7,605 nt of DNA from Microcaldota archaeon (lineage in GTDB: Archaea > Micrarchaeota > Micrarchaeia > Anstonellales > Anstonellaceae), in contig JAHFEC010000041.1 of the NCBI GenBank assembly GCA_023248665.1, positions 1,996 to 9,600 of the forward strand, written 5' to 3'. The notes under the pieces are model-generated. The model ran no database searches, had not been told where the DNA came from, and saw only the letters and a program-made list of their open reading frames with translations. Shown here piece after piece: positions 6,059 to 7,605 of this stretch. The position numbers and the translations under genes are program-made. Numbering within the stretch: position 1 is the stretch's first letter; every line of letters starts with the position of its first letter.

Positions 6059-7496
6059 CGATGCTTTTGTCGGCTCCGGCCGGCGGCGAGGAAAGGCCCA
6101 GATCCGACATCGAGGCCTTGAACGGGCTTCCATAGCGGGACTGGATCTGCTCCTCGGCCGTCTTGGAGCGCCCGACGGCGCGCTGGACGTGCGAAGGTTC
6201 GATGAGCGGGGCGCCCTCCATCACCGCCAGGTCGCCCGAGGCCTTGATGATGCCCGAGAGCGAGCGCAGGCGCAGGGAGAGGCCGCTCACACCGTCGATG
6301 GCGCGGGCGCGCCGGCGCGCCTCGGCGACGATGTCCTCGACGGCCTTGGAGGTGGCGTGCGGGATGCGCCCGTCGCGGCGGATCTCCTGCGAGACGAACT
6401 GCACGAGCTTGCGCCGGTTCTCCTCCGTGTCGGGCATGGTGGAATTGACCAGTATTTCGTAGCCGTTGCCGCTGATGCGCGAGCGCAGGGCCGGCATGAG
6501 GCGGCCCAGGTCCGAGGTGTTCACGGCCGCCACGAGGATGAAATCGCAGGGCACGTGGTCCACGCGCACCGACGCGCCGGTGGAGGAGGCGTTGCGGCCC
6601 GATATGGGGAAGCGCTTCTCCTGCATGGCGGTGAGCAGGTGGCGCTGGAGGCGCCCCAAGCTGACCAGCTCGTCCACGAAGAGCACGCCCTCGTGCGCCT
6701 CGTGCACCGCGCCGGGCACCACGCGCGAGTAGGGCGGCGAGCCGATCTGCGGATGGCTCCCGTACGGGTCGTGGCGCACGTCGCCCAAGAGCTCGGTCTG
6801 GCTGGCGCCGGTCGCCTGCACGAAAACGGAGCGCTCGAGCGGCATGATCACGTTGCGGGGCACCTGCCCCTCGGCGCGGTTGAGGCGGGCGAGGTCCTTC
6901 TGGTCCAGCGCCCGCAGGGTCCGCTCGTCGGATCGCTCGAACACCACCAGATCCTCGCGCCCGCGCACCACCCGCGTGGTGGACACCGAATCCTCGCGCT
7001 CGGGGACGTTGCTGGGCGAGAGGAGGTCGTCGAACGGGCCGGGGCTCTGGCGGAATTTCTCCTGCCCGCACGCGGGGCAGACGGCGATCTGCGGATCCGA
7101 GAAGATGGAACAATGGCGGCAGCGGTAGCCGAGGCGCTCGGAGACGAAGTCGGGCACCTGCTCGGGGGCCACGAGGATGCCGGCGGGCGGCTGGGCGGCT
7201 GTCTGCGCCTCGATCTGGGCGCGCGTGCGCACCTCAAGCAATGGCCGCTCGGGCTTGGCCGGATTGTTCAGCACCGACACCTCGACCGTGGGTGGCAGGA
7301 GCAGGCTGGCGATGGCCTGCGCCACCATGGACTTGCCGGTGCCGGGCGGCCCGACGAGCAGCAGGTGGCGGCGCTGGCGCGCGACGATGCCGGCGGCGCG
7401 CACGGCCTCCTCCTGCCCGATGATCTGCTCGGCGAGGACGGAGGGCACGCTCACCTTGGATGTGTCCTCAAAATCGAATAATCCCACGGGAACCAT
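6054..7496 (-). CDS. LonB-like AAA+ ATPase lacking the protease domain, with zinc-ribbon insert
   Basis: A 480-residue protein from ATG 7496; an in-frame TTG at 7556 would add 20 unconvincing residues. The N-terminus (FEDTSKVSVPSVLAEQIIGQ) matches the start of archaeal LonB. Walker A is GPPGTGKS (49-56), Walker B VLFVDE (271-276), sensor 1 Asn326 in VAAVN, arginine-finger region PALRSRI (335-341), and sensor 2 in LSLRLRSLSGII (406-417). LonB signature blocks are kept: LLGDVRHDPYGS, TAMQEKRFPISG, PCDFILVAA, TMPDTEENRRKLVQFV, RDGRIPH. Two things differ. The insert between Walker A and B, which in LonB carries membrane helices, here has CRHC (126-129) and CPAC (140-143) and no hydrophobic segment. 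The protein also stops at RYGSPFKASMSDLG..., where LonB continues into its Ser-Lys protease domain. It is therefore probably a soluble, zinc-binding unfoldase or remodelling ATPase, not a protease. A DsbA-like gene follows 4 bases later, likely in the same operon. Confidence 0.9.
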   Translation of the reverse strand: MVPVGLFDFEDTSKVSVPSVLAEQIIGQEEAVRAAGIVARQRRHLLLVGPPGTGKSMVAQAIASLLLPPTVEVSVLNNPAKPERPLLEVRTRAQIEAQTAAQPPAGILVAPEQVPDFVSERLGYRCRHCSIFSDPQIAVCPACGQEKFRQSPGPFDDLLSPSNVPEREDSVSTTRVVRGREDLVVFERSDERTLRALDQKDLARLNRAEGQVPRNVIMPLERSVFVQATGASQTELLGDVRHDPYGSHPQIGSPPYSRVVPGAVHEAHEGVLFVDELVSLGRLQRHLLTAMQEKRFPISGRNASSTGASVRVDHVPCDFILVAAVNTSDLGRLMPALRSRISGNGYEILVNSTMPDTEENRRKLVQFVSQEIRRDGRIPHATSKAVEDIVAEARRRARAIDGVSGLSLRLRSLSGIIKASGDLAVMEGAPLIEPSHVQRAVGRSKTAEEQIQSRYGSPFKASMSDLGLSSPPAGADKSIG

Positions 7497-7525
7497 ATGC
7501 GGCGGGGGAGAATAAATAGGTGATG

Positions 7526-7541
7526 CTTTCCTCTCGGAAAG
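7526..7541. repeat. Short inverted repeat in the LonB-like promoter region
   Basis: CTTTCC-TCTC-GGAAAG is a perfect 6-bp inverted repeat with a 4-base spacer. It sits between the TATA-like box and the expected transcription start of the LonB-like operon, where a repressor could act. It may equally be chance. Confidence 0.35.
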
Positions 7542-7542
7542 G

Positions 7543-7550
7543 AATAAAAG
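7543..7550 (-). promoter_or_regulatory. TATA-like box of the LonB-like/DsbA-like operon
   Basis: The minus strand reads CTTTTATT about 50 bases upstream of ATG 7496, predicting a start near 7520 and a leader of about 25 bases. A second A/T box, TATTTATT (7518-7511), lies only 18 bases from the ATG, too close for a normal leaderless start. No Shine-Dalgarno site is seen before the ATG. Confidence 0.4.
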
Positions 7551-7573
7551 AGGCAAGAGGCGAAATCTGGCCC

Positions 7574-7605
7574 ATGGATATGCGTCTAATTCGCAAAGAG
7601 GCGTT
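7574..7605 (+). CDS. Possible start of a divergent gene, cut by the right edge
   Basis: ATG at 7574 opens a frame reading MDMRLIRKEA to the window end. A GAGG lies 13 bases upstream, which is too far to be convincing; the second ATG at 7580 is an alternative start. If real, it would be transcribed divergently from the LonB-like operon and share its roughly 77-base intergenic region. Ten codons cannot show homology, so this is a weak call. Confidence 0.2.
   Translation, partial: MDMRLIRKEA

Noticed and set aside
6050..6133. Longer N-terminus for the DsbA-like protein starting at ATG 6133
   Set aside because: It overlaps the LonB-like gene by about 80 bases, gives a basic non-homologous stretch, and would bury the signal peptide 37 residues inside the protein.
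5836..7113. Minus-strand open frame of 425 codons overlapping the LonB-like and DsbA-like genes
   Set aside because: It is a frame-shifted shadow with Arg/Pro/Ala-rich low-complexity translation. An ATG overlapping the LonB-like stop (TGATG at 6056-6052) opens only this shadow frame, not the DsbA-like protein.
5997..7481. Long plus-strand open frame of 494 codons opposite the LonB-like gene
   Set aside because: It is antisense to a gene with clear AAA+ motifs. Its product is an unstructured mix of Arg, Gly, Ala and His with no domain, and high GC explains the lack of stops.
7497..7556. TTG start at 7556 for the LonB-like gene
   Set aside because: The 20 extra residues lack similarity to the LonB N-terminus and would run across the likely promoter; ATG 7496 starts right where family similarity begins.

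Overview
The window looks like a piece of an archaeal chromosome, most likely from an uncultivated lineage such as one of the small-genome DPANN groups; the lineage is inference. The evidence is a HerA-type DNA translocase with an N-terminal HAS-barrel-like region, an AAA+ protein that matches archaeal LonB almost block for block, TATA-like boxes about 26 bases before start codons (a leaderless pattern), T-rich terminators, and GGTGAT or GGAGG ribosome-binding sites. All well-supported genes lie on the minus strand. Most of the window is GC-rich, which creates many long shadow frames on both strands. The left 390 bases and the TPR/PPR gene are clearly poorer in GC.

In transcription order (right to left): a LonB-like ATPase (6054-7496) ends 4 bases before an exported DsbA-fold glycoprotein-like protein (4184-6049), and a GGTGAT site spanning the junction suggests one operon. 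A T-rich terminator follows. Next is a self-contained TPR/PPR-like helical-repeat gene (3092-4093) with its own promoter candidates and a hairpin-plus-T-run terminator. Then comes a HerA-like ATPase (1357-2973) followed after 17 bases by a class I SAM-dependent methyltransferase (388-1338), probably a second operon. An AT-rich gap holds a perfect 17-bp inverted repeat. At the left edge a 91-codon open frame (1-273) with a strong ribosome-binding site runs out of the window.

The most unusual items are: (i) the LonB homologue ends where the protease domain should begin and carries a four-cysteine zinc-ribbon-like motif where archaeal LonB has its membrane segments; (ii) its operon partner is a secreted or anchored DsbA-family protein with a single active-site cysteine (CPFT in place of CxxC) behind a roughly 425-residue N-terminal region of unknown type rich in N-glycosylation sequons; (iii) a PPR-like protein contains a 55-bp perfectly identical internal repeat; (iv) a HerA without NurA/Mre11/Rad50 neighbours is paired with a methyltransferase. 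I see no rRNA, tRNA, CRISPR array, transposase or known defence cassette. I cannot claim a proven new system. The protease-less LonB/monothiol DsbA pair is the best candidate for one.
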